20,537 bases of DNA from the NCBI GenBank assembly GCA_964452115.1, contig CAYVKY010000028.1:1-20537 (forward strand), written 5' to 3'. Origin of the DNA: CAYVKY01 sp964452115. Lineage in GTDB: Bacteria > Bacteroidota > Ignavibacteria > Tepidaquicellales > Tepidaquicellaceae. Each line of letters starts with the position of its first letter. Positions within the stretch are counted from its first letter, which is position 1. The notes under the pieces were generated by a model. The model saw only the letters and a program-made list of their open reading frames with translations, had not been told where the DNA came from and ran no database searches. The translations under genes and the position numbers were made by a program. Shown piece after piece: positions 7,873-16,585 of this stretch.

Positions 7873-7908
7873 TACATATTGCAAATAATAAATTTGAGTT
7901 TAATCCTT
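7866..7908. repeat. GTGAGGA...GTTTAATCCTT flank module (one copy)
   Basis: Immediately outside the right palindrome of copy A. It starts GGTGAGGATACATATT and ends TTGAGTTTAATCCTT. Two related units occur at 20325-20413 inside the second element, so it is a separate building block of the same repeat family. Confidence 0.6.
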
Positions 7909-7915
7909 ATACTCT

Positions 7916-7962
7916 CCTTCCCAATGCCTGTCCCGACCTGTCGGGACTCCGGCTTGGGAAGG
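7916..7962. repeat. long imperfect hairpin, REP-like
   Basis: Outer arms CCTTCCCAA/TTGGGAAGG (9 bp) and GCC/GGC enclose a perfect inner stem-loop TCCCGAC-CT-GTCGGGA. It is much more GC-rich than its surroundings. It could be an mRNA-end structure for the C25 peptidase transcript or an independent intergenic repeat; no T-tract follows on either strand. Confidence 0.65.
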
Positions 7963-7983
7963 TTATGAAAGACTATAACAAGT

Positions 7984-8016
7984 AAAAAAAAAGGCGGAAA
8001 TTTTCATTTCCGCCTT
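7984..8016 (-). terminator. rho-independent terminator of the C25 peptidase gene
   Basis: A perfect 11-bp stem AAGGCGGAAAT/ATTTCCGCCTT with a 4-nt loop (7991-8016), followed on the minus strand by a run of Ts (the A-tract at 7984-7992). It lies 28 bp after the stop codon of the 8044-11778 gene. Confidence 0.92.
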
Positions 8017-8043
8017 ATATTATTAAATCTTAATTTTTAATTC

Positions 8044-11000
8044 TTATTTGACCAGTACCATTCTCTTTACGTCTGAGAATGTGCCTGATTCAAGTTTATA
8101 GAAATAAACGCCGCTTGCAAGTTTTGTGGCGTCGAAATCTACTGAATAATATCCTGCCTGTTTCACTTCGTTTATCAATAATGATACCTGTCTTCCAAGT
8201 ATGTCATATACTTTTAATGTTGCGAAGCCTGTTTTCGGCAGTGCAAAATTAATCTTTGTCACCGGATTGAACGGGTTAGGATAATTCTGTGACAAGTCAT
8301 ATTTTGTCGGGATAGCCGGGGTCTGATTTTCTACACCGAGGTACGGCGAGAAAGTCATTCTGATGTTCGGCCTTGCTGTGTATGATGAACTCGGTGATGT
8401 GAGGGCTGTGCAGCCGTCGCCGGATGAAATATCCTGATGCTGATGCTTCAACTGGTTCGAACTGTTTGCAGTGCCGTTTACAGTTGAACTCGTGGTATAG
8501 CTTGAATTATTAAAGCAAACTTCAACTATGAGGCTGCTTGTGCCATCCCACTGAATCGGGCTGGTAAGGGTGATTTCCTGCCATCCGGTTCCGTTTACTG
8601 TATATGTTCCTGAGAATACTGTTGACATGCCCGAAGTTTCAAAACTTGATAATGATGTACCGGAGAAGTTTTTCATCTTAATATTGAATCCGTTCAGCAG
8701 CTGAGATGAATTTGCAGTTACATCAAAAGCAATCTTTGTGATATATCCGGGTGCAACTCCTGTGGCTGAAATTTCAGGTGCGGTATAAAGCATCTGAGTG
8801 CGTGAATCCATATAGTATGAATAGAACGGCCAGTCGCATCCTGACGTACCTGTTCCGATTGTTGCAATATTCTGTCCGACTGTTGCATATAATGTATCAG
8901 TGTGAGTAATACCTAAATTACCGGTAGTAGTAAGAATAAATGCTGCAAGATATCCGACAGGTGTATTTGCTGCTGCCGTTACACTGAAATATTTGAATGA
9001 TGAATCTGCGGCATTGATTGTGCCGAAGGTTTGGTTGTTTGTGTTAATTGTAATGTACGGATCATTTTCCATAAGAACACCGACAACTCCTGTTGCAGCT
9101 GATGTTCCTGTGTTTTTCACCGTTGTTTTGAGGTTTACGGTTTCGCCCGCATCCCATCTGCCGTTGTTGTTGCCAACTGAGTCAACAATCTTTGAACTTG
9201 CAAGTTTGATGGAAGCTGAGTGTGCAGTAATTGAGAATGCACCCGGCCATACGTTTGAGCCGTCAGTTGCGGTTACTGTAAAGTTAACCACTCTTCCGTC
9301 CGGAATGTTATTTGCTACTGTATAAGCAAATGCATCGGTTTTCAGAAGTGTTGAATTTGCTGCAATCGTACCGTATGTTTCGGTTGAGTCTGTCATTGTG
9401 ATATAAGGATCGGTGGTAGTAACTTTTGCAGTTACGTTGTTTGCAGTTGCGCTTCCGACGTTTTTCAGACGGAGTGCAAGTTTATTTGTTTCACCGTAAT
9501 CCATTAAACCGTTTCCGTTTCCTAACGGCGGGGCATCGTTGATTGCTACTGAATCTTTAATGCAGTATGCGCCTGTCGGCGGAATTACTGTTACTGTACC
9601 GTTGTATCTGTAGTAGTTTTGTTTTGTTACAACAACCTTAATGATATCGCCGGGAATCTGTGTTCCGGGGATTGAAATTGACACCGGTGAACCGGTTCCT
9701 GTTGCTGTTCCGAGAATTTGTCCGTTGCAGGTAAGAGCTATAAATGAACCTGCATTGGCTGTTACAAGAAATGTATTCACGCCGGAAAGAATTGCCGATG
9801 CGTGGCTGACTGTCAGATTCTGAGGAACTTCTGAATATAAATTCAGGAATGCGTCACCGTGCATGTGGAATAATCTGTATGTTACAAGTTTATCTCCGGT
9901 GTTATAAGGCCAGGATGACTGCTGCAGGAAGTATTTACCTGCTGCCATACCGAATGCGGGTTTTTCATCTCTTGATGCAGGGGTTGTACCGTAAGTCGGC
10001 ATAAAGTCAGGCCACATATTATCATACATACCCCATACATAAGTATCGTTTACAAATGAATAAGATACTTCTGACGGACATACCATACCGAGTGCACCTG
10101 AATTCTGTCCGTTATGTTTATATCTGTAGAATACTTCAACGAAGCTTCCTTCTGCCGGGCAGCCGCTCGGATCGTGATATGCACCGGTTTCGCAGTTAAT
10201 TGAATATACAAATGTTAAATCTGTATTTGTTAATTGCGGAATATAATTTGTGTTGAATCCCGGTTCTCCCCATCCGATATACTCACCGTGGTCACGATGC
10301 TGAAGCAGGAATGCACCTGTATTAATTGCGTTAACAACCTGTGTCGGCGTGCCGCCGTCAAAACCGCCAAGTGAATCCGGAGTCTGCGGAATGTAATATG
10401 TTCCCTGAGGTCCGAAATAACTTACTACCGCAGCAGTATTGGTTGCTGATGACCATTGGGTTCCTGGTGTTCCCTGATATACTTTGTTAATTCTGACAGG
10501 AGTTTTGCCTTTTACTTTGTGGAAATATCCGCCTACGAGTTCTGAGCAAAGCTGGAACCATCTTTCAGTCTGCCAGCCGAGAGCTGTAATCGGGTGTGAA
10601 TAATAATAAGGATTTGTCGGTGGATTTCTTTCGTAATTTATTTCTTTCGTAATAAGTGTGGTCAATTGGTCGTTGTTGTTGGCAATAATTCTCGAGAAAA
10701 CGATTTCCGGCATTTCATCGCCGTTTACGTCTGCATAATAGTTATCCGATGCGAAATCAGGATAACCTGAATCCGGCTGCAGTTTGGAAGTAATGCAGCT
10801 GTTTCCTGTAGCATCCGTGCCGTAGTCGCCAAGCAGGCAAATTGCGACCGGTTTCACAGTCCATGTATTATATGCATTAGTAACCCAGGTTTTGATACCT
10901 GCTACAGTGTTACCGCCGATATCGGAAATTTTTACGACACCGGTTTTAATACCTTGTGCGGTTCTGAATGCTTTGAGTGTATCTGCCCATGCAAGGAATT

Positions 11001-11778
11001 CAGGGTTATTCGGAGATATAATCACGTATTCATAACCGTTTTCGGTCATAATATTTGTGAAACGGTGGTCAAAATCTATCTGTGGAAGCGAACTGTAATT
11101 AATTAATGCATCGCTTAAAATAGGCTCGAACCAGCGGCTGCGGTAAAGGTTATTGCCGTATTGGCCGTTTCCGCCTACAAAATCAACCGAAACTTTCAGG
11201 TCAGTGTAAACAATAAGTTCTTTAGTTACGGGATTGTATTGGAAAGGTGTAATGCCGAGTAATACAGCGTTTACTCCGCGAATCTCTGTGACAGGAGATA
11301 ACTGAACAGGGCTTTCCGGATAAAATGCATTATTTCCGAAAACGCTCATGTCTTTATAATATACAGCTTCTTCTTTTCCGTCATCATGAGGAATTACCAT
11401 TGCCGGTGCAACATTTATATCCTTTATAACTTCTTTCCTTGATGAAGTTATGGTGTATCTAACTGTTGCTCCGTTTGGAACGGCAATATATCTTCCCGTA
11501 CCTGCGAGGTCTGGTTTGCCTGCATCGTTCGGAAGAAATACTCCGGGAATAGTTACGGCCTTCATTGCTTCGCCGTCAATGTTGACGTCTGAAAGTATAA
11601 CTGTCGGAACTGAAAAATTAATTTCGACACCGGAGCCGCTCTGACGGGATAGAGTCATTCCCTGCGGACCCCAGTTGTTTTTGTATTTAATCTCCTGAGC
11701 ATTTGATGTTGATGCTAAAAAGCAAAGAACAACAAGTAACAGCCCGGTGATCAAAAAATTGGAGTGCTTGTTTGACAT
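8044..11778 (-). CDS. T9SS-sorted C25 (gingipain-family) cysteine peptidase
   Basis: 1244 residues, secreted through Sec then T9SS. Signal peptide 1-27 (STSNA|QE). A propeptide-like N-terminal region runs to about 245. The C25 peptidase domain (about 248-620) has the catalytic pair seen in gingipains: His497 in HRDHGEY and Cys529 in YSINCETG, 32 residues apart (33 in RgpB). Next come an Ig-like C25 C-terminal domain (about 650-735), two CARDB-like beta domains (about 745-850 and 870-975) that each open with an Asn/Gly/Asp loop (GNGNGLMDYGE; NNNGRWDAGE), a further beta-rich domain (about 980-1155), and an 80-residue sorting domain from NYPNPFNP (1165) to the terminal Lys. Specificity (Arg, Lys or other) is not readable. 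The gene is monocistronic: its own upstream region of 206 bp and a strong terminator downstream. Confidence 0.95.
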   Translation of the reverse strand: MSNKHSNFLITGLLLVVLCFLASTSNAQEIKYKNNWGPQGMTLSRQSGSGVEINFSVPTVILSDVNIDGEAMKAVTIPGVFLPNDAGKPDLAGTGRYIAVPNGATVRYTITSSRKEVIKDINVAPAMVIPHDDGKEEAVYYKDMSVFGNNAFYPESPVQLSPVTEIRGVNAVLLGITPFQYNPVTKELIVYTDLKVSVDFVGGNGQYGNNLYRSRWFEPILSDALINYSSLPQIDFDHRFTNIMTENGYEYVIISPNNPEFLAWADTLKAFRTAQGIKTGVVKISDIGGNTVAGIKTWVTNAYNTWTVKPVAICLLGDYGTDATGNSCITSKLQPDSGYPDFASDNYYADVNGDEMPEIVFSRIIANNNDQLTTLITKEINYERNPPTNPYYYSHPITALGWQTERWFQLCSELVGGYFHKVKGKTPVRINKVYQGTPGTQWSSATNTAAVVSYFGPQGTYYIPQTPDSLGGFDGGTPTQVVNAINTGAFLLQHRDHGEYIGWGEPGFNTNYIPQLTNTDLTFVYSINCETGAYHDPSGCPAEGSFVEVFYRYKHNGQNSGALGMVCPSEVSYSFVNDTYVWGMYDNMWPDFMPTYGTTPASRDEKPAFGMAAGKYFLQQSSWPYNTGDKLVTYRLFHMHGDAFLNLYSEVPQNLTVSHASAILSGVNTFLVTANAGSFIALTCNGQILGTATGTGSPVSISIPGTQIPGDIIKVVVTKQNYYRYNGTVTVIPPTGAYCIKDSVAINDAPPLGNGNGLMDYGETNKLALRLKNVGSATANNVTAKVTTTDPYITMTDSTETYGTIAANSTLLKTDAFAYTVANNIPDGRVVNFTVTATDGSNVWPGAFSITAHSASIKLASSKIVDSVGNNNGRWDAGETVNLKTTVKNTGTSAATGVVGVLMENDPYITINTNNQTFGTINAADSSFKYFSVTAAANTPVGYLAAFILTTTGNLGITHTDTLYATVGQNIATIGTGTSGCDWPFYSYYMDSRTQMLYTAPEISATGVAPGYITKIAFDVTANSSQLLNGFNIKMKNFSGTSLSSFETSGMSTVFSGTYTVNGTGWQEITLTSPIQWDGTSSLIVEVCFNNSSYTTSSTVNGTANSSNQLKHQHQDISSGDGCTALTSPSSSYTARPNIRMTFSPYLGVENQTPAIPTKYDLSQNYPNPFNPVTKINFALPKTGFATLKVYDILGRQVSLLINEVKQAGYYSVDFDATKLASGVYFYKLESGTFSDVKRMVLVK

Positions 11779-11862
11779 AGTGTTCTTAATTATTTTATTG
11801 AATAGAATATGTTATTAAAAAGAGATTTTCTAGTTGGAGGAGTAGAAATATTTCAATTACAT

Positions 11863-11876
11863 TTGATATTTATCAA
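11863..11876. promoter_or_regulatory. perfect FNR/CRP-family box upstream of the C25 peptidase
   Basis: TTGATATTTATCAA fits the FNR consensus TTGAT-N4-ATCAA at all ten fixed positions. It lies 85-98 bp before the peptidase start codon. The whole window would be expected to contain well under one such site by chance. Which regulator binds, and whether any does, is inference. Confidence 0.4.
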
Positions 11877-11919
11877 GTCTATAAAAATTAATTATACTTA
11901 TTTTAACTTTCAAGCTAAA

Positions 11920-11952
11920 AAATATACGTATATTTACCCGGTTCCGAACCGG
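11920..11952. repeat. two adjacent palindromes between the 577-residue gene and the C25 gene
   Basis: AAATATACGTATATTT (11920-11935) is a perfect 16-bp palindrome, and CCGGTTCCGAACCGG (11938-11952) has 6-bp arms and a 3-nt loop. On the minus strand the GC-rich hairpin comes first, 32 bp after the stop at 11985, and the AT palindrome ends in six Ts. They may form an intrinsic terminator for the five-gene operon, or an operator. Confidence 0.4.
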
Positions 11953-11984
11953 TTTTGGTAGGTGTACAAATATATGTTATTCAA

Positions 11985-13718
11985 TTACTGAGTCTGTTTT
12001 GTGCGCTGTGAAAAAACCTTATAAAACTGGTTCATAAATAATGTGCCGGTACCTTCTGAACGCTTGCGGTTTATTTCACTTTGTACCCTATCGGGAGTTT
12101 GATTTATACCGCTGTTAATAGCATCCAGCTTGAAAATTATATTATACGGTGTGAGGTATTTAAATTCGTATTTGCCGATTAAATCTTTGAAACTGTCATT
12201 GTTCTTAACGAATAGCTGCGATATGTCATCCCAGTAAACAAGTTTCCAGTCTTCAGAATTCTGACTAAGATATGAAATAACAGTTGTTTTCAACTCTTCA
12301 GGTCCGAATGTCAGCGTCGGTCTTGTAATCATAAAGTAATCAATGCTGTCTTTTTGAATGAGATTCTGGTATCCTTCTTTTTTATTAAAAATTGTAATAA
12401 AGTCATTCCAAATCGAATCGTTAAGATTGCGGCTGTCGATAAAATTTTTTGATGCGGGAAAATTCCAGATAAAATATCCGCCGTATTCAAATGTCTGGAA
12501 CGGATGATGTCCTGCTGTAGTAACATTATTTGCTTTCATAAAGTCATACATCTTAGAGGGAAAAGTATCCTCATAAAGTCCGGCGCCGAAAGCCTTCGGA
12601 AAACCAAGGAATTTGTGAAGCGACCCGCCGGGCGTGAGAATGATGAAGAGCACGAGAATCAAGGCGGACGCATATTTCAGATAAGGTTTATTTAATTTAA
12701 GATTACCGAATGATGCCGCATAAGCCAGCGCAATAAATATTCCCGTGATAAAAATGTAATCTACCGTAAAGCGCAAAGCCCTCACCGCAAAATGCATAAA
12801 AATCAGTACCGAGAATATTATAAAAAAATCTTTTTGGCGTATGGATTTTATTATCAGCGAAACTCCGCCAAGAAGAAATATTATAAAAATGAGGTTGAAA
12901 ACTTTTCCGAAATAATTTGGGCTGAACGGACTCATCCATTCATACACTTCTTCGAGCATTTTCATTTTCGTGTGGTCATAAGCATAAAGAAATGTATTTA
13001 TGCCGTGCGGATTAATCAGTGTGACAGCAGCGGAAGCAATAAAAATTCCAAATATAAGAAGCAGATTTTTGATTTCTTTCTGCATAATAAATTTCTGAAC
13101 CAGCAGGTCAAAATAAAATGCCGCAAGCAGTCCCGCTCCGAGAAATATGCTCATATGAACATTCGCCCACAGCAGAAAAACCGGTATAATGTAAAATAAT
13201 TTTTTAACATCACCGCCGAAATATTTGTAATCAATCAGAAGTTTCAGCACAAACACAAGAAAAAGATATGCAGGCATTTGCGGCTTGATGCCGATTCTGT
13301 AAAAGACTCCGAAATAAATCAGCAGCATCAGCAGTATGCTGATTTCAGGTTTTATTTTTGCTTTTTTAAAAACCGAAAATATAATCAGGAATATCAGAAT
13401 CAAAAAAACGCTGTTTCTGAAATAAAGCGCAGCGAATCCTCCGGCTGAATAAATCAGGTAAGTTGCGCTGTCCCACAGCCATTCAAAAGGAATCCAGCCT
13501 GAGCCCTGAGTTATGTATCCGAAAACGTCTGCAGAAGGTACGCTTTTAGTTTCCACGATATATTTTCCCGTCTGCATATGCCAGTAAATATCATCTTCTC
13601 CGTTTATTTTAACGAGAGAGAAGAACACGATAAAAATAAAAAATAACGCTGTCAGAATCTGAGTAAGATATTTTATTTCTTTTACCTGATTTTTCTTTTC
13701 GTGTTTTTTTTGTGCCAT
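11985..13718 (-). CDS. polytopic membrane protein, GT-C glycosyltransferase-like
   Basis: 577 residues. A basic cytoplasmic N-terminus (KKHEKKN) precedes about ten hydrophobic segments up to about residue 365, then a soluble C-terminal region. After TM1 comes GEDDIYWHMQTGKYI (40-54) with following PSADVFGY and WIPFEWLW, an acidic/His first loop of the type found in GT-C-fold, lipid-phospho-sugar-dependent glycosyltransferases. The C-terminal part has GGYFIWNFPASKNFIDSRN, a motif shared by a widespread uncharacterised membrane-protein family with the same first loop. It starts 2 bp after the T9SS protein gene and is the last of five operon genes. It could glycosylate an exported protein or a surface glycan, but this is inferred from fold-like motifs and neighbourhood only. 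A purely structural role is not excluded. Confidence 0.85.
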   Translation of the reverse strand: MAQKKHEKKNQVKEIKYLTQILTALFFIFIVFFSLVKINGEDDIYWHMQTGKYIVETKSVPSADVFGYITQGSGWIPFEWLWDSATYLIYSAGGFAALYFRNSVFLILIFLIIFSVFKKAKIKPEISILLMLLIYFGVFYRIGIKPQMPAYLFLVFVLKLLIDYKYFGGDVKKLFYIIPVFLLWANVHMSIFLGAGLLAAFYFDLLVQKFIMQKEIKNLLLIFGIFIASAAVTLINPHGINTFLYAYDHTKMKMLEEVYEWMSPFSPNYFGKVFNLIFIIFLLGGVSLIIKSIRQKDFFIIFSVLIFMHFAVRALRFTVDYIFITGIFIALAYAASFGNLKLNKPYLKYASALILVLFIILTPGGSLHKFLGFPKAFGAGLYEDTFPSKMYDFMKANNVTTAGHHPFQTFEYGGYFIWNFPASKNFIDSRNLNDSIWNDFITIFNKKEGYQNLIQKDSIDYFMITRPTLTFGPEELKTTVISYLSQNSEDWKLVYWDDISQLFVKNNDSFKDLIGKYEFKYLTPYNIIFKLDAINSGINQTPDRVQSEINRKRSEGTGTLFMNQFYKVFSQRTKQTQ

Positions 13719-13720
13719 TA

Positions 13721-16573
13721 TTATTTTACATAAATCATTCTGATTGTGCTGTTGTAATCTCCTGCCTTGATTCTGCAGAAATAAATTCCGCTTGAAACGC
13801 CTGCGGGTGACCAGTTTATTTTATAAGTTCCTGCCTGATAAACCGTATTTACAAGCGACGCAACTTCCCTTCCGGATATATCATAAATTTTCAATGATAC
13901 AAATGAATTTTTCGGCAGGTCAAACTTTATCGCTGTTGCGGGATTGAACGGATTCGGGAAATTCTGATACAGTCTGAATTCGGAAGGCAGCACAATTGCC
14001 GATGTATTTGAAATTGCAAGCGACCTTACAGATTGAAATCCCGTAGAGCCAACCGTTGATGCGATGCCTGTCAATGTGTCATATTTTATAAGACTGCAAG
14101 TATTTACACCGAGCCCTGATGTGCCGTAGAGATTTCCTTTCGGGTCAAATGCAATTGCAGGTGTATATTGAAATCCCGGCACGCCGATAAGGTGTGATGA
14201 GGCAGTCAGTTTATTTATTTTGTATATTTTGTTTAGCAGTGAAACGCCCCACAATTGCCCGTTGATCGGATTTAATGCAATAGAGTATAAATTAGAAATT
14301 GCAGTGTAACCTAAGAAGGAAGTGTCATTTGATGCAATATTAAATTTATAAAGCGCGCCGTCTGTTCTGCAGAAATAAATCAGCGAATCCGCCTCGAATG
14401 CGATTGAACTTATATTTGAAACAGGAATATCAAACGCCGGATATGCATCGCCTTTCTGCGCATTCATTCTGAGAATAGTTGTGCCTGTTGAATTCGGAAT
14501 GCACCCGAAAAGAATTTTATCGGACTGCCTGATAGAAATTCCCGAAATGGTGGCATATCCGGATTGTCCCAGAGCCGTTCCCTCGCCGGTAGAGCCGTTC
14601 ACGAGCAGAAGATTTCCGTTTGCCTGCGCACCGGTGATAGCATAGACGGAATTATCCGCTGCAGGATGAATCGAAAAGTTCTTGCCTTTCAGATAAATTG
14701 TCTTGCGCGGATTATTATCCGCATTGCTTTTAATCACAAGCGAATCATAATACGAACCCTCTTCCGAAGGAGTCATTATAATCTTAATGGTTTTGCTCTG
14801 GTTGTATCCGACGGTAACAGGCAGCGAAGATGGATAAACAACTTTAAATAAATTGCTGCTTATATCTGCGCCGCTGATAGTAAGAGAGTCCAATCCGAAA
14901 TTTGTAACACTCACGCTTAATGTATCGGGTTGTGAGCCGGTTTCTTTGACTGCAAATTTAAGTGTGTCTGGATTTGAAACCATATAACTTTTTTGAAACG
15001 GCACTGCCCTGAACATACTAATCTGTGATGCCCACAGGTTTTGCGGTTCGGCATATTCGGTGATTGCCCAGAAACTATTTTGTTCATTCGGGTCTATCCA
15101 TAAACCGTTATAGTCGCCCCATCTGTTTCTGCCGCTGCCGAAATCTTTCTGATAATTTCCCTTGCCCGCCTGAATCAGCCGGCTGCCCGTAAGCGTGTTC
15201 GGCGGCATTGATGCAAGGCGTGTTGTATAAAATGCACCGATATATTCCGTCAGTCCCGAGCGGCAATATGTGATTCCGACATTCATATCCTTGTCCACAC
15301 ATAGCGCGGGATAATACATCCAGTAGCCGTCAGCGCCCATTGCTGCGTCTTCTTCGGCTTGATTTGTATTGGTGTTTATCTTAACATACCGTACGCTCGA
15401 GTATGCGCCGTTCGTGCCGCTTCTTACCTGATGCACGCACCAGATGTAACCGTTTCTGTAAAGCGGTTCATTTCTGAGTCCGACATCCCCGGATTCAATC
15501 AGGATTGAACCTCCGCCCAACTGATTCGCACCGTTCGGAGCAGAGTATTGCGTGACGGGCACATTTACGGCAGTCATCACCGGGTTTGTAACCGGATCCG
15601 AAATTTTGTATAATGAAAAATATGTACCGGTGTTATAAGGCGAGGTACACATCAGATAAAAATCATTTGCAGCGCTTAAATGAACTGCAGGCCTGATGCC
15701 GAAATTTGTGTTGAATGACACAGGGTCTTTAATGTTCCATAAGTCCGTCCAGTAAACCGCCCCTGCTGTATTATTATAGAGCTGCGACTTTTCAATGATC
15801 CGGATTTTTGAACCCTGAAAATATCCCGAAAACGAAAACTGATTCGATGTAAAATAAATTGCCTTATCATCAAACCCTACACCTTCATAGTCTCCCCAGG
15901 CGCCGGAAAAAGTGCTGCCGTTAACATTAGAAGGGAGAGACCAATTGTACCATGTGCCGAGCGGAATTGAATCGTGTGATACGGACAAAAGGTAATAACT
16001 TCTCTGCGTTGCATCATCCTGTGAAAGCCATACCATAATCCATCGTTTTGAAAAATGGTCATACGAAATTTTCGGGTCAAACACCGAGCCGCTTGCGGTT
16101 GTGCTGAACCAGGTGTTAATAGGAATGGTTTTCAGCAGAGTGCCGTTTTTATTGAATACACGGAATCTTCCGTTATCAACTGCAACTATATGCTGAGGAC
16201 CTGCGGCGACGTATTGGTCAGGGGGAATGTAATTTCCCGGGTCAAGAAATCCCTGAAAACTTTTAATCAGAATCGGGTCGTTATTATCCTTCGGACTTTT
16301 ATTAACGGAGGGATCCTGAAAATAATTCGAACCTTCAGGGGCAGAAGGTGCAGTCTTATTCATATAATCAGGAAGTTTCGGTATGGGGTATTTATTTCTC
16401 GGCGGCAGCTGCACCGACGGCGGCAGCGGCTCTCCCAGCATGTTCATCATATTAATCGTATTGATTATTTGTCCCGAAGGCACCGAGCCGGTTGCGGGTC
16501 CCTGATACAACTGACTGAAGCAGGCAGTTGTTCCTGCAAGGAAAATTACAGCCGCAAATAAATATTTCAGCAT
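13721..16573 (-). CDS. T9SS-sorted multidomain exoprotein with ASH-like and beta-propeller-like regions
   Basis: 950 residues. Signal peptide of about 20 residues (CFS|Q), then a Pro-rich linker (about 35-95). A first domain (about 100-500) contains PPDQYVAAGPQHIVAVDNGRFRV, FDPKISYDHFSKRWIMVW and GDYEGVGFDDKAIYFTSN, features of a large beta-rich exoprotein family of unknown activity. Residues about 530-635 form an ASH/choice-of-anchor-D-like Ig domain (DTLSVSVTNFGLDSLTISG...). Residues about 640-860 are propeller-like repeats (LYSIALNPINGQLWGV; TPAIAFDPKGNLYGTSG). The T9SS sorting domain runs from FPNPFNPAT (872) to the C-terminal Lys. It is the likely surface product of the operon; neighbours are a TPR lipoprotein 12 bp upstream and a membrane protein 2 bp downstream. 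No catalytic motif recognised. Confidence 0.92.
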   Translation of the reverse strand: MLKYLFAAVIFLAGTTACFSQLYQGPATGSVPSGQIINTINMMNMLGEPLPPSVQLPPRNKYPIPKLPDYMNKTAPSAPEGSNYFQDPSVNKSPKDNNDPILIKSFQGFLDPGNYIPPDQYVAAGPQHIVAVDNGRFRVFNKNGTLLKTIPINTWFSTTASGSVFDPKISYDHFSKRWIMVWLSQDDATQRSYYLLSVSHDSIPLGTWYNWSLPSNVNGSTFSGAWGDYEGVGFDDKAIYFTSNQFSFSGYFQGSKIRIIEKSQLYNNTAGAVYWTDLWNIKDPVSFNTNFGIRPAVHLSAANDFYLMCTSPYNTGTYFSLYKISDPVTNPVMTAVNVPVTQYSAPNGANQLGGGSILIESGDVGLRNEPLYRNGYIWCVHQVRSGTNGAYSSVRYVKINTNTNQAEEDAAMGADGYWMYYPALCVDKDMNVGITYCRSGLTEYIGAFYTTRLASMPPNTLTGSRLIQAGKGNYQKDFGSGRNRWGDYNGLWIDPNEQNSFWAITEYAEPQNLWASQISMFRAVPFQKSYMVSNPDTLKFAVKETGSQPDTLSVSVTNFGLDSLTISGADISSNLFKVVYPSSLPVTVGYNQSKTIKIIMTPSEEGSYYDSLVIKSNADNNPRKTIYLKGKNFSIHPAADNSVYAITGAQANGNLLLVNGSTGEGTALGQSGYATISGISIRQSDKILFGCIPNSTGTTILRMNAQKGDAYPAFDIPVSNISSIAFEADSLIYFCRTDGALYKFNIASNDTSFLGYTAISNLYSIALNPINGQLWGVSLLNKIYKINKLTASSHLIGVPGFQYTPAIAFDPKGNLYGTSGLGVNTCSLIKYDTLTGIASTVGSTGFQSVRSLAISNTSAIVLPSEFRLYQNFPNPFNPATAIKFDLPKNSFVSLKIYDISGREVASLVNTVYQAGTYKINWSPAGVSSGIYFCRIKAGDYNSTIRMIYVK

Positions 16574-16585
16574 ATATTTGTAAAG

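Noticed and set aside
16055..16561. 168-residue plus-strand ORF
   Set aside because: Antisense to the secreted 950-residue protein; Arg/His/Cys-rich composition with no motif or signal.
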